DNA of 64,000 nt from the NCBI RefSeq assembly GCF_014193845.1, contig NZ_JACHZX010000003.1, positions 186,001-250,000 of the forward strand, read 5' to 3'. The translations under genes and the position numbers were made by a program. Positions 44,850-54,254 of the stretch are shown piece after piece; the stretch's first letter is position 1; each line of letters begins with the position of its first letter. The DNA is from Sphingomonas sp. BK345 (GTDB lineage Bacteria; Pseudomonadota; Alphaproteobacteria; Sphingomonadales; Sphingomonadaceae). The notes below the pieces were generated by a model. It was given only the letters and a program-made list of their open reading frames with translations, had not been told where the DNA came from and made no database searches.

Positions 44850-45718
44850 GCGCGGTGATCGCCCGCGTGCTCGATCCCGCGCGCGCGACGCGCGCGATGG
44901 TGGGCGTGCTCGCGATCATGCTGTTCCTGACGCTGCTCGCCGCGGCGGCGGGGATCGGCGCGGGGCGCGGCGCGGCGGCGTTGGGCGCGCGGCTGAGCGG
45001 ACGCGCCACGGTGCAGTTCACCGACGCCGATCCCGCCGCGCGCGGGGCGGCGGCGGCGCGCACGCTGGCGGCGCTGCGGTCCTCGCCCGCGGTGACGCGC
45101 GCGCGCGCGGTGCCGCGCGCCGAGCTGGCGAGGCTGGTGGCGCCCTGGCTCGGCAGCGCGGCGGACGACCCCGACCTGCCGATGCCCGAGCTGATCGATC
45201 TCGAGCTCGCGCCCGGCGACGACGCGCTCCCGGCCGCGCGCGCGGTGCTGCGCCGCGCCGCGCCCGGCGCCGTGATCGACTCGCACGGCGCCGCGGTGGC
45301 ACCGCTGGCGCGGCTGCTCCGCGTCGCGTCGATCCTCGCCGTCGCGGTCGCGGCGCTGATGGTGGGCGCCAGCGCCGCGGTGGTGGTGCTGGCGGCGCGG
45401 GCGGGGCTGGAGGCCCACCGCGCCACGATCGCTGTGATGCACGGGCTCGGCGCGACCGATGCCCAGGTGGCGGGTCTGTTCCAGCGCCGTGTCGCGCGCG
45501 ATGCCGCGACCGCCGCGCTGGTCGCGACGGCGGCCGCCGGCGTGACCGCGGTGCTGCTGATCCCCGCCTTTGCCGTGGGCGCCGGCGCGCTCGGCGACAT
45601 CGTCGCGCTCGGCGCGCAGGGCTGGAGCGTGCTCGCGGCGCTCCCGTTCGTCTTCGTCGGCTTCGCCGCGCTGGTGGCACGCCGCACCGTCACCCACGCG
45701 CTGGCACGAACGCTGTGA
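44846..45718 (+). CDS. ftsX: Cell division protein FtsX
   Basis: This 290-residue membrane partner of FtsE has four predicted helices: one near residues 15-38, then a periplasmic loop (about 40-150), and three at the C-terminal end (ASILAVAVAALMVGASAAVVVLA; AATAALVATAAAGVTAVLLIP; VLAALPFVFVGFAALVA). The ATG overlaps the ftsE stop (ATGA), and the stop overlaps the next gene. The sequence is very rich in Ala and Arg, as is common in this family. Confidence 0.93.
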   Translation: MSAVIARVLDPARATRAMVGVLAIMLFLTLLAAAAGIGAGRGAAALGARLSGRATVQFTDADPAARGAAAARTLAALRSSPAVTRARAVPRAELARLVAPWLGSAADDPDLPMPELIDLELAPGDDALPAARAVLRRAAPGAVIDSHGAAVAPLARLLRVASILAVAVAALMVGASAAVVVLAARAGLEAHRATIAVMHGLGATDAQVAGLFQRRVARDAATAALVATAAAGVTAVLLIPAFAVGAGALGDIVALGAQGWSVLAALPFVFVGFAALVARRTVTHALARTL

Positions 45719-46254
45719 TCAAGCGGCTGATCGCGCTCGCGCTGCTCGGCTGGGCGCTGGGCTTCGCATTGTTCATGCTGGCGCTGCCGGGCACCCCCGA
45801 CGCGAGCCTGCGCACCGACGCGATCGTGGTGCCGACCGGCGCGGCCGGGCGGATCGCGCGCGGGCTCGACCTGCTCGAGCAGAAACGCGCGCGGCGCATG
45901 CTGGTGACCGGCACCGCGCCGGGCGTGACGCGCGCCGATCTCGCGCGGATCAGCGGCCATGCCGCCACTTTCGCCTGCTGCGTCGACCTCGGTGCCGAGG
46001 CGGTCGACACGCGCGGCAACGCCGAGGAGACCGCCGCCTGGGTCAAGGCGCACGGGTATCGCTCGATCCGGCTGGTCACCTCCGACTGGCACGCGCGCCG
46101 CGCCGCGCTCGAGCTCGCCGCCGCGCTGGGCACGTCGGTGAGCGTCGCGGTCGAGGGCGTGCCGAGCGAGCCGACGCTGGCGCAGGCGGTGAACGAATAC
46201 AACAAGCTGCTGCTGCGTGCGGTGGTGCTGGGGTGGGAGCGGGTGAGACGGTGA
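45715..46254 (+). CDS. YdcF/SanA/ElyC family membrane protein (DUF218)
   Basis: This 179-residue protein has an N-terminal membrane helix (residues 3-23) and a periplasmic DUF218 domain with DAIVVPTGAAGRIARGLDLL, DTRGNAEETAAWV and LVTSDWHARRAALEL. The family is linked to envelope integrity and peptidoglycan or lipid carrier metabolism, without a settled reaction. The start is GTG at 45715, overlapping the ftsX stop. It is translationally coupled on both sides, between ftsX and a plsC gene. Confidence 0.92.
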   Translation: MIKRLIALALLGWALGFALFMLALPGTPDASLRTDAIVVPTGAAGRIARGLDLLEQKRARRMLVTGTAPGVTRADLARISGHAATFACCVDLGAEAVDTRGNAEETAAWVKAHGYRSIRLVTSDWHARRAALELAAALGTSVSVAVEGVPSEPTLAQAVNEYNKLLLRAVVLGWERVRR

Positions 46255-46958
46255 ACGCGCTGAGATCCTGGCTCTTCCGGCTGGTGTTCTATGCCGGCTC
46301 GGTGCCGATCGTGCTGGTGGTACCGATCGTGGCGCTGTTCGGACAGCGCGCGATGGTGCCATACGCGCATGTCTGGTCGGCCTATCATCGCTGGGCGGCG
46401 CGCGCTCTGCTCGGCGTGCGCACGCGCTTCGAGGGCGAGCTGCCCGCGGGCCCGGTGCTCTATGCCGCCAAGCACGAGGCGATGTACGAGACGGTGGAGC
46501 TGCAGCCGCTGCTGCGCGGCCCGGCGGTGGTGCTCAAGCGCGAGCTGTGGAACATCCCCTTCTGGGGCTGGGCGACGCGGGTCTACGGCGGGATCCCGGT
46601 CGATCGCGACGCGTCCGCCGCGGCGCTGCGCCAGCTGGTGCGCGACGCCAAGGTGGCGCGCGAGGCACGGCGATCGGTGATCGTCTATCCCGAGGGGACG
46701 CGCGTGCCGCACGGCGAGGCGCCGCCACTGCGCTCAGGCTTCGCGGGACTGTACAAGGCGCTGGGCTATCCGGTGGTGCCGATCGCGCTCGACAGCGGCC
46801 GGCTGGGACTGCGCCGCGGCACGGTAACGCCGGGAGAGGTGACGATCCGGCTGGGCGAGCCGATCCCGCCGGGGCTGCCGCGCCGCGAGATCGAGGCGCG
46901 CGTGCACGCCGCGATCAACGCGCTGAACGCGGGGGATGCGAGTGCGGGTGAGGCCTAG
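46251..46958 (+). CDS. 1-acyl-sn-glycerol-3-phosphate acyltransferase (PlsC-like)
   Basis: This 235-residue membrane acyltransferase probably makes phosphatidic acid. The N-terminal hydrophobic helix spans about residues 11-30. The catalytic block reads AAKHEAMYE (His75 to Glu80), an H-x4-E in place of the common NH-x4-D, then the glycerophosphate-binding RVYGGIPVDRD and YPEGTR motifs. The start is GTG at 46251, overlapping the YdcF stop. It is the last gene of the ftsEX operon, which links lipid synthesis with envelope growth genes. Confidence 0.9.
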   Translation: MNALRSWLFRLVFYAGSVPIVLVVPIVALFGQRAMVPYAHVWSAYHRWAARALLGVRTRFEGELPAGPVLYAAKHEAMYETVELQPLLRGPAVVLKRELWNIPFWGWATRVYGGIPVDRDASAAALRQLVRDAKVAREARRSVIVYPEGTRVPHGEAPPLRSGFAGLYKALGYPVVPIALDSGRLGLRRGTVTPGEVTIRLGEPIPPGLPRREIEARVHAAINALNAGDASAGEA

Positions 46959-46981
46959 ACGTCGATCTTAGCCGTTTGGCG

Positions 46982-47076
46982 GCATCCTGAGCTCGTCTCA
47001 GGATCCTCAGTGCCGCATACCTGGGCGCCGGAGCGCTCGCGGGCCGGTGGATGCTGCAACGAGTTCAGCATGACGC
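46982..47076. repeat. Dispersed inverted repeat, family B, copy 3
   Basis: GGCATCCTGAGCTCGTCTCAGGATCC at the left pairs imperfectly with GGTGGATGCTGCAACGAGTTCAGCATGACGCC at the right. It lies between the plsC gene and the convergent tyrA. Confidence 0.78.
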
Positions 47077-47098
47077 CAGTCTGCGGGAGAAGGCCTCC

Positions 47099-48007
47099 TC
47101 AGTCGTGCCGGCGCCCGAAGTCGGCGGCGGCGTCGTCCTGTCCCTGGTCGACGATCGAGCGGCGGATCGCGCGCGTTCGCGCGAAACGGTCGTACAGCGC
47201 GTCGCCGTCACCCCAGCGGATCGCGCGTTGCAGCTGGCTGAGATCCTCGCTGAAGCGCTGCAGCATCTCTAGCACCGCCTCCTTGTTGGCGAGGAAGACG
47301 TCGCGCCACATCACCGGGTCCGACGCGGCGATGCGGGTGAAGTCACGGAAGCCGCCGGCCGAGAATTTGATCACCTCCGACTCGGTCACCTGGCCGAGAT
47401 CGTCCGCGGTGCCGACGATCGTATAGGCGATCAGGTGCGGCAGGTGGCTCGTCACCGCCAGCACGCGGTCGTGGTGCTCGGGCGCCATCCGCTCGACATC
47501 GGCGCCGAGCCGGTGCCAGAATTCCTCGACCCGCGCGACCGCGAGCGGGTCGCTCTCGGCGAGCGGGGTGACGATGCACCAGCGCCCGCGGAACAGCGAG
47601 GCGAAGCCCGCCTCCGGGCCGCTCTGCTCGGTTCCCGCCACCGGGTGGGCGGGCACGACGCGCTCGGGCGGCAGCACCGCGGCCAGCGCCTGCGCCACCG
47701 CGGTCTTGCAGCTGCCGACGTCGCTGACGATCGCGTCGGCGGGCAGCTCCTCCGCGATCTCGGCGGCGACCGCGGCCATGGCGCCGACCGGCACGCACAG
47801 GATGACGAGATCGGCGTCGGTCACCGCCGCGGCGGCGCTGTCGGCGACGTCGTCGACCAGGTCGATCCGGCGCGCGGTCTCACGCACCGCGGCGCTGGCG
47901 TCATGTCCGGTGAGCCGCACGGTCGGCAGATACTGGCGCACCGCGCGCGCCACGGACGAGCCGATCAGCCCGAGCCCGATGACCGACACGCGGCTGAACG
48001 GCAGCAT
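47099..48007 (-). CDS. tyrA: Prephenate/arogenate dehydrogenase
   Basis: This 302-residue NAD(P)-dependent enzyme performs oxidative decarboxylation in tyrosine synthesis. The Rossmann motif SVIGLGLIGSSVARAV is at about residues 8-23; DLVILCVPVGAM, SDVGSCKTAV and the catalytic AHPVAGTEQSGPEAG follow. ATG at 48007 overlaps the hisC stop (ATGA). It probably uses arogenate or prephenate; the choice cannot be read. The pairing with hisC is common in alphaproteobacteria, where this aminotransferase may also serve aromatic amino acids. Confidence 0.94.
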   Translation of the reverse strand: MLPFSRVSVIGLGLIGSSVARAVRQYLPTVRLTGHDASAAVRETARRIDLVDDVADSAAAAVTDADLVILCVPVGAMAAVAAEIAEELPADAIVSDVGSCKTAVAQALAAVLPPERVVPAHPVAGTEQSGPEAGFASLFRGRWCIVTPLAESDPLAVARVEEFWHRLGADVERMAPEHHDRVLAVTSHLPHLIAYTIVGTADDLGQVTESEVIKFSAGGFRDFTRIAASDPVMWRDVFLANKEAVLEMLQRFSEDLSQLQRAIRWGDGDALYDRFARTRAIRRSIVDQGQDDAAADFGRRHD

Positions 48008-49155
48008 CAGCCGCGCTCGATCCCGGCGTCGGCCGCCTCGGCGTGCGCGGGCGCGGTGTCGCGCTCGACCAGCGCACGCAGCGCCGCGGCGACGCCGCGC
48101 GTCTCCTCCTCGGTGCCGATGGTGATGCGCAGCCCCTGCGCGAGCCCCTGGCCCGGCAACCAGCGGACGATATAGCCCGCGTCCATCAGTCCCTTGTAGG
48201 CCGTCTCCGCGTTCAGCGCGCCCTCGAACACGACCAGCACGAAATTGGCCTCGCTCGGGATCGCGCGCAGTCCGCCGTTGCCGAGCTTGGCGATCTCGTC
48301 GGCGAACCAGGCGCGCCATGTGGCGTTGTGCGCGCGGGTGTGCTCGACGAACGCGCGATCCTGGATCGCGGCAACCGCGGCGCGCTGGCCGCCGATGGTG
48401 ATGTTGAACGGCAGCCGGATGCGGTGCAGCGCCTGGACAATGTCGGCGTGCGCGTAGCCCCAGCCGATGCGCTCCGCGGCGAGCCCGTGGATCTTGGAAA
48501 AGGTGCGCGTCACCAGCACGTTGGGTGCGGTCGCGGCGAGCTCGAGCCCGCCGTCGTCGTCGTGGTCGGCGAGATATTCGGCATAGGCCTGGTCGAGCAC
48601 CAGCAGCACGGTCCGCGGCAGCGCGGCGTGGAGGCGCGCGATCTCGGCGCGCGGCGCGAAGGTGCCGGTCGGGTTGTTGGGGTTGGCGACATAGACGACG
48701 CGCGTGCGCTCGGTGACGCAGGCGAGGATCGAGTCGACGTCGGTGGCATAGTCGCGGTCGGGCGCGATCACCGGGGTGGCGCCGACTCGCCGCGCCGCGA
48801 TCTCGTACACCGCGAAGCCGTAGCGGACGAAGATGACCTCGTCGCCCGGCCCGGCGTAAGCGCCCGCGGCGAGATGGAGGATCTCGTCCGAGCCGTTGCC
48901 GTAGATGATCCGCGCGGGGTCGAGCCCGAAGCGCGCCGCGATCGCCTCGCGCACGATCGCGCCGCTGGCGTCGGGATAGCGCTCGAGCGAGTCGGCGGCG
49001 GAGGCGAAAGCGGCGCGCGCCGCGGGCGAGGTGCCGAGCGGGTTCTCGTTCGAGCTGAGCTTGGCGACCGTGCGCCCGTCATCGGTGGTGGAACGCCCCG
49101 GGACGTAGGGGGCGATGTCCATGATCCAGGACTTGGGGCGCGGCGCATCACTCAT
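48007..49155 (-). CDS. hisC: Histidinol-phosphate aminotransferase
   Basis: This 382-residue class I PLP aminotransferase carries [31 protein letters not shown] and the PLP lysine block [19 protein letters not shown]. It is coupled to tyrA, which suggests it may also transaminate aromatic acids. The stop overlaps the tyrA start. The upstream gene is the FNT channel, 48 bp away on the same strand. Confidence 0.94.
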   Translation of the reverse strand: MSDAPRPKSWIMDIAPYVPGRSTTDDGRTVAKLSSNENPLGTSPAARAAFASAADSLERYPDASGAIVREAIAARFGLDPARIIYGNGSDEILHLAAGAYAGPGDEVIFVRYGFAVYEIAARRVGATPVIAPDRDYATDVDSILACVTERTRVVYVANPNNPTGTFAPRAEIARLHAALPRTVLLVLDQAYAEYLADHDDDGGLELAATAPNVLVTRTFSKIHGLAAERIGWGYAHADIVQALHRIRLPFNITIGGQRAAVAAIQDRAFVEHTRAHNATWRAWFADEIAKLGNGGLRAIPSEANFVLVVFEGALNAETAYKGLMDAGYIVRWLPGQGLAQGLRITIGTEEETRGVAAALRALVERDTAPAHAEAADAGIERG

Positions 49156-49203
49156 GTGCGATCGGGTAGCGGGTGTGAGGCGGCTGGGGAAGAGGGCGGC
49201 GCG

Positions 49204-50037
49204 TCACAGCTCCTGCCGCACCTGCGCGTGCGCGAGCAGCGCGAACAGCCCGGTGCCGCCGATCACGTTGCCGATCAGCGCCGGCAGGATCAGCCCGACG
49301 AGCGCCTGTGCGAAGCTCACCTCACCCGCGAAGGCGAGCAGCCATGCCTCGCCCGAGCCGGCGACGACATGCGCGAAACCGCCCAGCGCGATGAAATAGG
49401 TGAGGACGAACACCACCCAGAATTCCTGACCGCGCGACGAGGGCAACGCCCAGGGCACCGCCGCGATCAGGAAGCCGGCGGGGATGCCGAGCCGCAGCGT
49501 CGCCCAGAAATCATGCGCGAGCAGCTCGCGCGACGTCTCCAGCATCGCCGCGCCGCCCTCGGGCGAGCCGATCAGGCGATAGTGGACCAGCCCTGCGATC
49601 AGGAGCGTGCCGAGCAGGTTGGTGCCGAGCACCAGCGCCCATAGCCGCAGCAGCCGCACGAGATTGCCGAGGCTGGGATGGGTCGCCACCGGGATCACCG
49701 CCGACAACGTGCTCTCGGTGAAGAGCTGGAGCCGCCCGAGGATCACGACGAGGAAGCCGAGCGTGTAGCCGACGCTGGTCACCAGCGGCGTCCAGCCTGC
49801 CTCGGGCAGGTCGCGCGCGATCAGCGACTTTCCCAGGATCGAGGCGCTGATCGCGACCCCGCCGGCGAGCCCCGACCAGACCAGCGACCAGCTCGGCCGT
49901 TCCAGCTCCTCGTCGCCGGCACGGCGGATCACCTCGTGAATCACGCGCGGGCTGGCCGCCTGACGCTGCTTCACCGCCGCGCGCTCGTCAGGATCGAGGT
50001 CGATGTCGCGCTCGCGCGCCTCGGCGTCGTCCGCCAT
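49204..50037 (-). CDS. Formate/nitrite transporter (FNT) family protein
   Basis: This 277-residue inner-membrane channel has a soluble basic N-terminal stretch (about 45 residues) and six hydrophobic helices. Motifs are GLAGGVAISASILGKSL, GYTLGFLVVILGRLQLFTEST and a late IGNVIGGTGLFALL that fits the FNT repeats. ATG at 50037 has GGGAGG upstream; the 38-residue extension is rejected. The transported anion (formate, nitrite, hydrosulfide or acetate) is not determinable. It is divergent from metX. Confidence 0.88.
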   Translation of the reverse strand: MADDAEARERDIDLDPDERAAVKQRQAASPRVIHEVIRRAGDEELERPSWSLVWSGLAGGVAISASILGKSLIARDLPEAGWTPLVTSVGYTLGFLVVILGRLQLFTESTLSAVIPVATHPSLGNLVRLLRLWALVLGTNLLGTLLIAGLVHYRLIGSPEGGAAMLETSRELLAHDFWATLRLGIPAGFLIAAVPWALPSSRGQEFWVVFVLTYFIALGGFAHVVAGSGEAWLLAFAGEVSFAQALVGLILPALIGNVIGGTGLFALLAHAQVRQEL

Positions 50038-50140
50038 GAAGGGCCTCCCGCGTCGGGCTGACGCTCGACGCCAACGCGGCGCAGGCGCGCGCGGGTCCGG
50101 CTCGACTTGGGCGGGGCGGCGCGGGTAAAGCGGCTGCCCG

Positions 50141-51271
50141 ATGCTCACCACGCCCTCCTCGCTGGACCAGCGCTTCGGCCTGTCGCGCCACGTCGTGCTG
50201 CCGGGGCCACTGCGGCTCGACGGCGGCGCGCTGCTCGCGCCGGTCGAGATCGCCTATGAGACCTATGGCACGCTCGCGCCCGACGGCGGCAACGCGCTGC
50301 TGATCTGTCACGCGCTCACCGGCGACCACCACGTCGCCTCGGCGCATCCGCGGACCGGCAAGCCGGGCTGGTGGCAGCGCATGGTCGGCCCCGGCCGCCC
50401 GATCGACACCGACCGCTTCTTCGTGATCTGCGCCAACGTGCTGGGCAGCTGCATGGGCACGTCCGGCCCGGCGAGCATCGATGCGGCGACCGGCCGGCCC
50501 TATGCGATGGCCTTCCCGGTCATCACAATCCGCGACATGGTGCGCGCGCAGGCGCTGCTGCTCGACCATCTCGGCGTGGCCAAGCTCGCCGCGGTGGTGG
50601 GCGGATCGATGGGCGGGATGCAGGCGCTGAGCTGGGCGGCGACCTTCCCCGAACGGCTCGACGCCTGCCTCGTCATCGCCTCCACCGCGCGCCACACCGC
50701 GCAGAACATCGCCTTCCACGAGGTCGGGCGGCAGGCGATCATGGCCGACCCGAACTGGGCGGGTGGTGACTATTACGACGGCATGCCCCCCGCGGCGGGA
50801 CTGGCGGTGGCGCGGATGGCGGCGCACATCACCTATCTCTCCGAGGCGGGGCTGACCGAGAAGTTCGGCCGCCGCCTCCAGGCGCGCGAGCAGAAGTCGT
50901 TCGGCTTCGACGCCGATTTCCAGGTGGAGAGCTACCTGCGCCATCAGGGACTGGCCTTCACCGACCGGTTCGACGCCAACTCCTACCTCTACATCACCCG
51001 CGCGATGGACTATTTCGACCTCGCCGAGGAGCATGGCGGGCTGCTCGCGCACGCCTTCCGCGCCGCGCGCGCGCGCTTCTGCCTCGTCAGCTTCGACACC
51101 GACTGGCTGTACCCCACCGCCGAATCACGTGCGATCGTCCAGGCGCTGGTGGCGGCGCGCGCGCCCGCCAGCTTCGTCGAGCTCTCCAGCCCCTATGGCC
51201 ACGACGCCTTCCTGCTCGACTCGCCCGAGCTCGACCGCGTGATCGGCGGCTTCCTCGGGACCGGCGCATGA
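50141..51271 (+). CDS. metX: Homoserine O-acyltransferase MetX
   Basis: This 376-residue alpha/beta hydrolase-fold transferase activates homoserine for methionine synthesis. Catalytic residues are Ser in [12 protein letters not shown], Asp in [10 protein letters not shown] and His in YGHDAFL. The [12 protein letters not shown] stretch is the acyl-CoA-binding region that decides acetyl versus succinyl use; I cannot assign it with confidence. It overlaps metW by 4 bp. I see no SAM riboswitch in the 103 bp upstream. Confidence 0.95.
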   Translation: MLTTPSSLDQRFGLSRHVVLPGPLRLDGGALLAPVEIAYETYGTLAPDGGNALLICHALTGDHHVASAHPRTGKPGWWQRMVGPGRPIDTDRFFVICANVLGSCMGTSGPASIDAATGRPYAMAFPVITIRDMVRAQALLLDHLGVAKLAAVVGGSMGGMQALSWAATFPERLDACLVIASTARHTAQNIAFHEVGRQAIMADPNWAGGDYYDGMPPAAGLAVARMAAHITYLSEAGLTEKFGRRLQAREQKSFGFDADFQVESYLRHQGLAFTDRFDANSYLYITRAMDYFDLAEEHGGLLAHAFRAARARFCLVSFDTDWLYPTAESRAIVQALVAARAPASFVELSSPYGHDAFLLDSPELDRVIGGFLGTGA

Positions 51272-51867
51272 GCCTGCGCCCCGATCTCGCGATCATCGCC
51301 GCGCATGTGCCGCCGGGCGCGCGCGTGCTCGACGTCGGCTGCGGCGACGGCGAGCTGATGAAAGCGCTGCGCGACACCAAGGGGGTGGACGCGCGCGGGC
51401 TCGAGCTCGACCCGCGCAACGTCGCCGCGGCGGTGTCGCGCGGTCTGTCGGTGATCCAGGGCGACGCCGACACCGACCTCGCCGGCTACCCCGACCAGAG
51501 CTTCGACTATGCCATCCTGAGCCAGACGCTCCAGACCGCGCGCGCGCCCGACCGCGTGCTCGACGAACTGCTGCGGATCGGGCGCCACGCTTTCGTCAGC
51601 TTCCCCAATTTCGCGCACTGGCGGGTGCGGCTTTCGCTGCTGTGGGGCGGGCGGATGCCGGTGACGCGGCTGCTGCCCGAGCGCTGGTACGACACGCCCA
51701 ACATCCACCACCTCACCGTGGACGATTTCCGCGCGCATCTCGCCGAGCGCGGGGTGGCCACCGAAGCTGCCTGGTTCCTCTCGGGCGACAAGCGCACCGG
51801 CGGCGCGGCGGCGAACTTCCTCGCCGAGCATGCGGTATTCCTGCTGCGTCGGAACCCCGCCGATTGA
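51268..51867 (+). CDS. metW: Methionine biosynthesis protein MetW
   Basis: This 199-residue methyltransferase-like partner of MetX is required for full homoserine acyltransferase activity in several proteobacteria. The motif [16 protein letters not shown] is at about residues 19-34, followed by [42 protein letters not shown]. The start ATG overlaps the metX stop, the conserved metXW pair. Confidence 0.94.
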   Translation: MSLRPDLAIIAAHVPPGARVLDVGCGDGELMKALRDTKGVDARGLELDPRNVAAAVSRGLSVIQGDADTDLAGYPDQSFDYAILSQTLQTARAPDRVLDELLRIGRHAFVSFPNFAHWRVRLSLLWGGRMPVTRLLPERWYDTPNIHHLTVDDFRAHLAERGVATEAAWFLSGDKRTGGAAANFLAEHAVFLLRRNPAD

Positions 51868-51912
51868 TCGGGGTTAACCCGAGCCAACCAGCGGAGTCAT
51901 CGAAGCGACGTC

Positions 51913-52314
51913 ATGCCCCAGACCGCGCTCATCGTGGAGGACGAGATCTTCGTCGCGCTCGACCTCGAGCGGATCCTCGAGGACGCGGGATTCGTCGTCG
52001 CCGCGATCGCGGCGGATGCGGAGAGCGCCTATCGCGCCGCGCCGGGCTGTCAGTTCGCCTTCGTCGACGTCAATCTGCGCGATGGCGCGACCGGTCCCGT
52101 GATCGCCGAGCGGATCGCGCGCGAGCACGGCGTCAAGGTGGTGTTCGTCACCGCCAACCCCGGCCAGATCACCGACCCCGGCAGCGCGCTCGGCTATATA
52201 CGCAAACCCTTCAACGATGAGGCGATCCTCAGCGCGGCGCTGACCGCGACCGAGATGGCGCCGGTCGATGCCGCGACGCCGCCCGAGTTCGTCAGGTGGC
52301 CGCGGCGCGGCTGA
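51913..52314 (+). CDS. Single-domain response regulator
   Basis: This 133-residue receiver domain without output domain contains the phosphoacceptor Asp52 in FAFVDVNLRDGATGP, acidic pair ED near residue 10, Thr in VFVTANPGQ and Lys in YIRKPFND. It is CheY-like. It converges with the HWE kinase gene and overlaps it by 23 bp, so the pair may signal together. The target is unknown. Confidence 0.93.
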   Translation: MPQTALIVEDEIFVALDLERILEDAGFVVAAIAADAESAYRAAPGCQFAFVDVNLRDGATGPVIAERIAREHGVKVVFVTANPGQITDPGSALGYIRKPFNDEAILSAALTATEMAPVDAATPPEFVRWPRRG

Positions 52315-53881
52315 ACGCGGGCAGCGGCACCATCACCACCAGCTCCAGCCCGTCCGGATGCCAGGTGCGCGTCACCGCGCCGCCGAGCTGACGCACCGCG
52401 CTGAGCTCGATCAGCTGGCTGCCGAAGCCGCCGCCCGGCGGGGGGAAGTCGAGGATTGGACCGTCGCGCTCGCGCCAGTCGAGCCGCACCGTGCCGTCGC
52501 GGCGCGCCACCGCGAGGTCGATGCGGCCGTGCTCAGCCGACAGCGCACCATATTTGCTCGCGTTGGTGGCGAGCTCGTGGAACAGCAGCGCCAGCGGCGT
52601 GGCGGCGCGATCGTCGACCGCGACGTCGTCGCCGCTGATCGTGATCCGCTCGCCCGGCGCGCGCTGATAGGGCGCGAACAGCTCGGTGAGCAGGCCGTGG
52701 AGGCTGTCCTGCGCGAGATGCGGTCGCGACTCGTTGCTGTGCGGGCGGACGAAATCATGCGCGCGGCCCAGCGCAATGATGCGCTGGCGCAGGTCGTTGG
52801 CGACGGTCGCCAGCTCGGGATGCGCACGCGCGGCGAAGTGGATCAGCCCCGAGATCACCGAGAAGATGTTCTTGATTCGGTGGCTCAGCTCCTGGCTCAC
52901 CACCTCACGCTCCTCGAGCGCCAGCTTCTGCTCGTGAATGTCGGTGCAGGTGCCGAACCAGCGCGTGATCGCGCCGTGGCGGTCGCGGATCGGCAGCGCG
53001 CGGCCGAGCACCCAGCGGTAGGTGCCGTCGGCGTAACGCAGCCGATACTCGATCTGATAAGCCTCGCCGGTCTCGAGCGAGTGGCGCCACACCGCCCAGG
53101 CGCGCGCCTGGTCGTCGGGGTGGAACATGCCGTTCCATTCGTCGCCGTCCGTCGTGCCCTCGGGCATGCCGGTGAACTCGTACCAGCGCGCGTTGTAATA
53201 ATCGTGATAGCCGTCGGGCAGCGTCGACCACACCATCTGCGGCATCGTGTCTGCCAGCGTGCGGAAGCGCGTCTCGCTCTCGGCGGCGGCGCGTCGTGCC
53301 TCGCCCGCGGCCTCGCGCCACGCCGCGTCGTCGCGTGAGCCGCGCAGCCGCGCCATGACATTGGCGGCGAGCACGCGCAGACCGTCGCGCTGCAACGCCG
53401 TCAGCCCGTCCGGGCGCGGCACCATGTCGAGCACGCACAGCGCGCCGAGCGGGACGCCGTCGTCCGCCACCAGCGGCATCCCGGCGTAGAAGCGCACGCC
53501 GGGGTCGCGCAGCAAGGGGTTGCCGAGGAAGCGCTCGTCCGCGGTCAGATCGGGGAAGACGGTCACGTCCTCCTCCCACATCGCGTGCGCGCAGAAGGAC
53601 TCGGAGCGCTTGGTCCCCTCCATGTCGGTACCGGTTGACGCGAGGAAGGTCTGGTCGGCCTCCTCGATCAGCGTGATCAGCGCCACCGGTGCGGCGCACA
53701 GCTGTGCGGCGAAGTCGGTGATCTGGCGCAGCGCGGCCGAGCGCCGCAGCGAAGCGAGATGGAGCGAGTCGATCGTGGCGCGGCGCCGCGCCTCGTCGAT
53801 CCGCCAGCCGCGCGTGGCGAGCCCGGCCCCCCCGGGCTCGATCGCGCCGCCAGGCGACGAGTCCACGCTTTGCTGGCTCAC
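52292..53881 (-). CDS. GAF-PAS HWE-family sensor histidine kinase
   Basis: This 529-residue soluble kinase has a GAF domain (about residues 45-185; SFCAHAMWEED, FYAGMPLV), a PAS domain (about 205-325; WYEFTGMPEGTTDGDEW, GTCTDIHEQK) and an HWE kinase core. The phosphoacceptor is His334 in ELSHRIKNIFSV, the ATP lid contains HELATNASKYGALS, and the WRE motif is LDWRERDGP. It overlaps the convergent response regulator by 23 bp. HWE kinases in alphaproteobacteria often feed the general stress response or light sensing; the signal here is unknown. Confidence 0.93.
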   Translation of the reverse strand: MSQQSVDSSPGGAIEPGGAGLATRGWRIDEARRRATIDSLHLASLRRSAALRQITDFAAQLCAAPVALITLIEEADQTFLASTGTDMEGTKRSESFCAHAMWEEDVTVFPDLTADERFLGNPLLRDPGVRFYAGMPLVADDGVPLGALCVLDMVPRPDGLTALQRDGLRVLAANVMARLRGSRDDAAWREAAGEARRAAAESETRFRTLADTMPQMVWSTLPDGYHDYYNARWYEFTGMPEGTTDGDEWNGMFHPDDQARAWAVWRHSLETGEAYQIEYRLRYADGTYRWVLGRALPIRDRHGAITRWFGTCTDIHEQKLALEEREVVSQELSHRIKNIFSVISGLIHFAARAHPELATVANDLRQRIIALGRAHDFVRPHSNESRPHLAQDSLHGLLTELFAPYQRAPGERITISGDDVAVDDRAATPLALLFHELATNASKYGALSAEHGRIDLAVARRDGTVRLDWRERDGPILDFPPPGGGFGSQLIELSAVRQLGGAVTRTWHPDGLELVVMVPLPAFSRAAAT

Positions 53882-54254
53882 GACGCTCGCACCTAGACCG
53901 ACGAACTGCGGTGAAGGACGGAAATGTCGCCGATTTCTGCTGTTAGATCATAGAGATAAAGCATCGGCTTGGTCACAATCTTAGAGATTATCTGTCACGC
54001 TAGCACGCCGGAAAACACCTATCGAGCGTTCCGCGGGTGACAACCATTCTCTTCAACGCTCGTTGCGGAAAAACGCCGCAGCCGTCGATATTGTACGGCG
54101 CCTGGTCTGTATTGCCCGAGCTGCCGCGTTTCAGTCCGAAGCGGCTGGATTCGTCGCCGACCCTGACCTGAGACCGACGGAAAAACATCCGCTGAGCCCG
54201 CGCGAGCGTCGCGAGGCGCGCGACGGCGCCCCCGCGTCGGCGGGGACGGAAGCG
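53882..54254. other. 373-bp gap between the HWE kinase and the GH127 gene
   Basis: No gene is credible here. The stretch 53930-53995 is AT-richer than its surroundings and lies upstream of the kinase, so it probably carries its promoter. I see no clear sigma-factor motif, repeat or terminator. It is the 3' side of the GH127 gene on the other end. Confidence 0.55.

Noticed and set aside
50038..50140. SAM-type riboswitch before metX
   Set aside because: I searched by eye for the SAM-II pattern and saw no convincing pseudoknot stems; the spacer is only about 100 bp.
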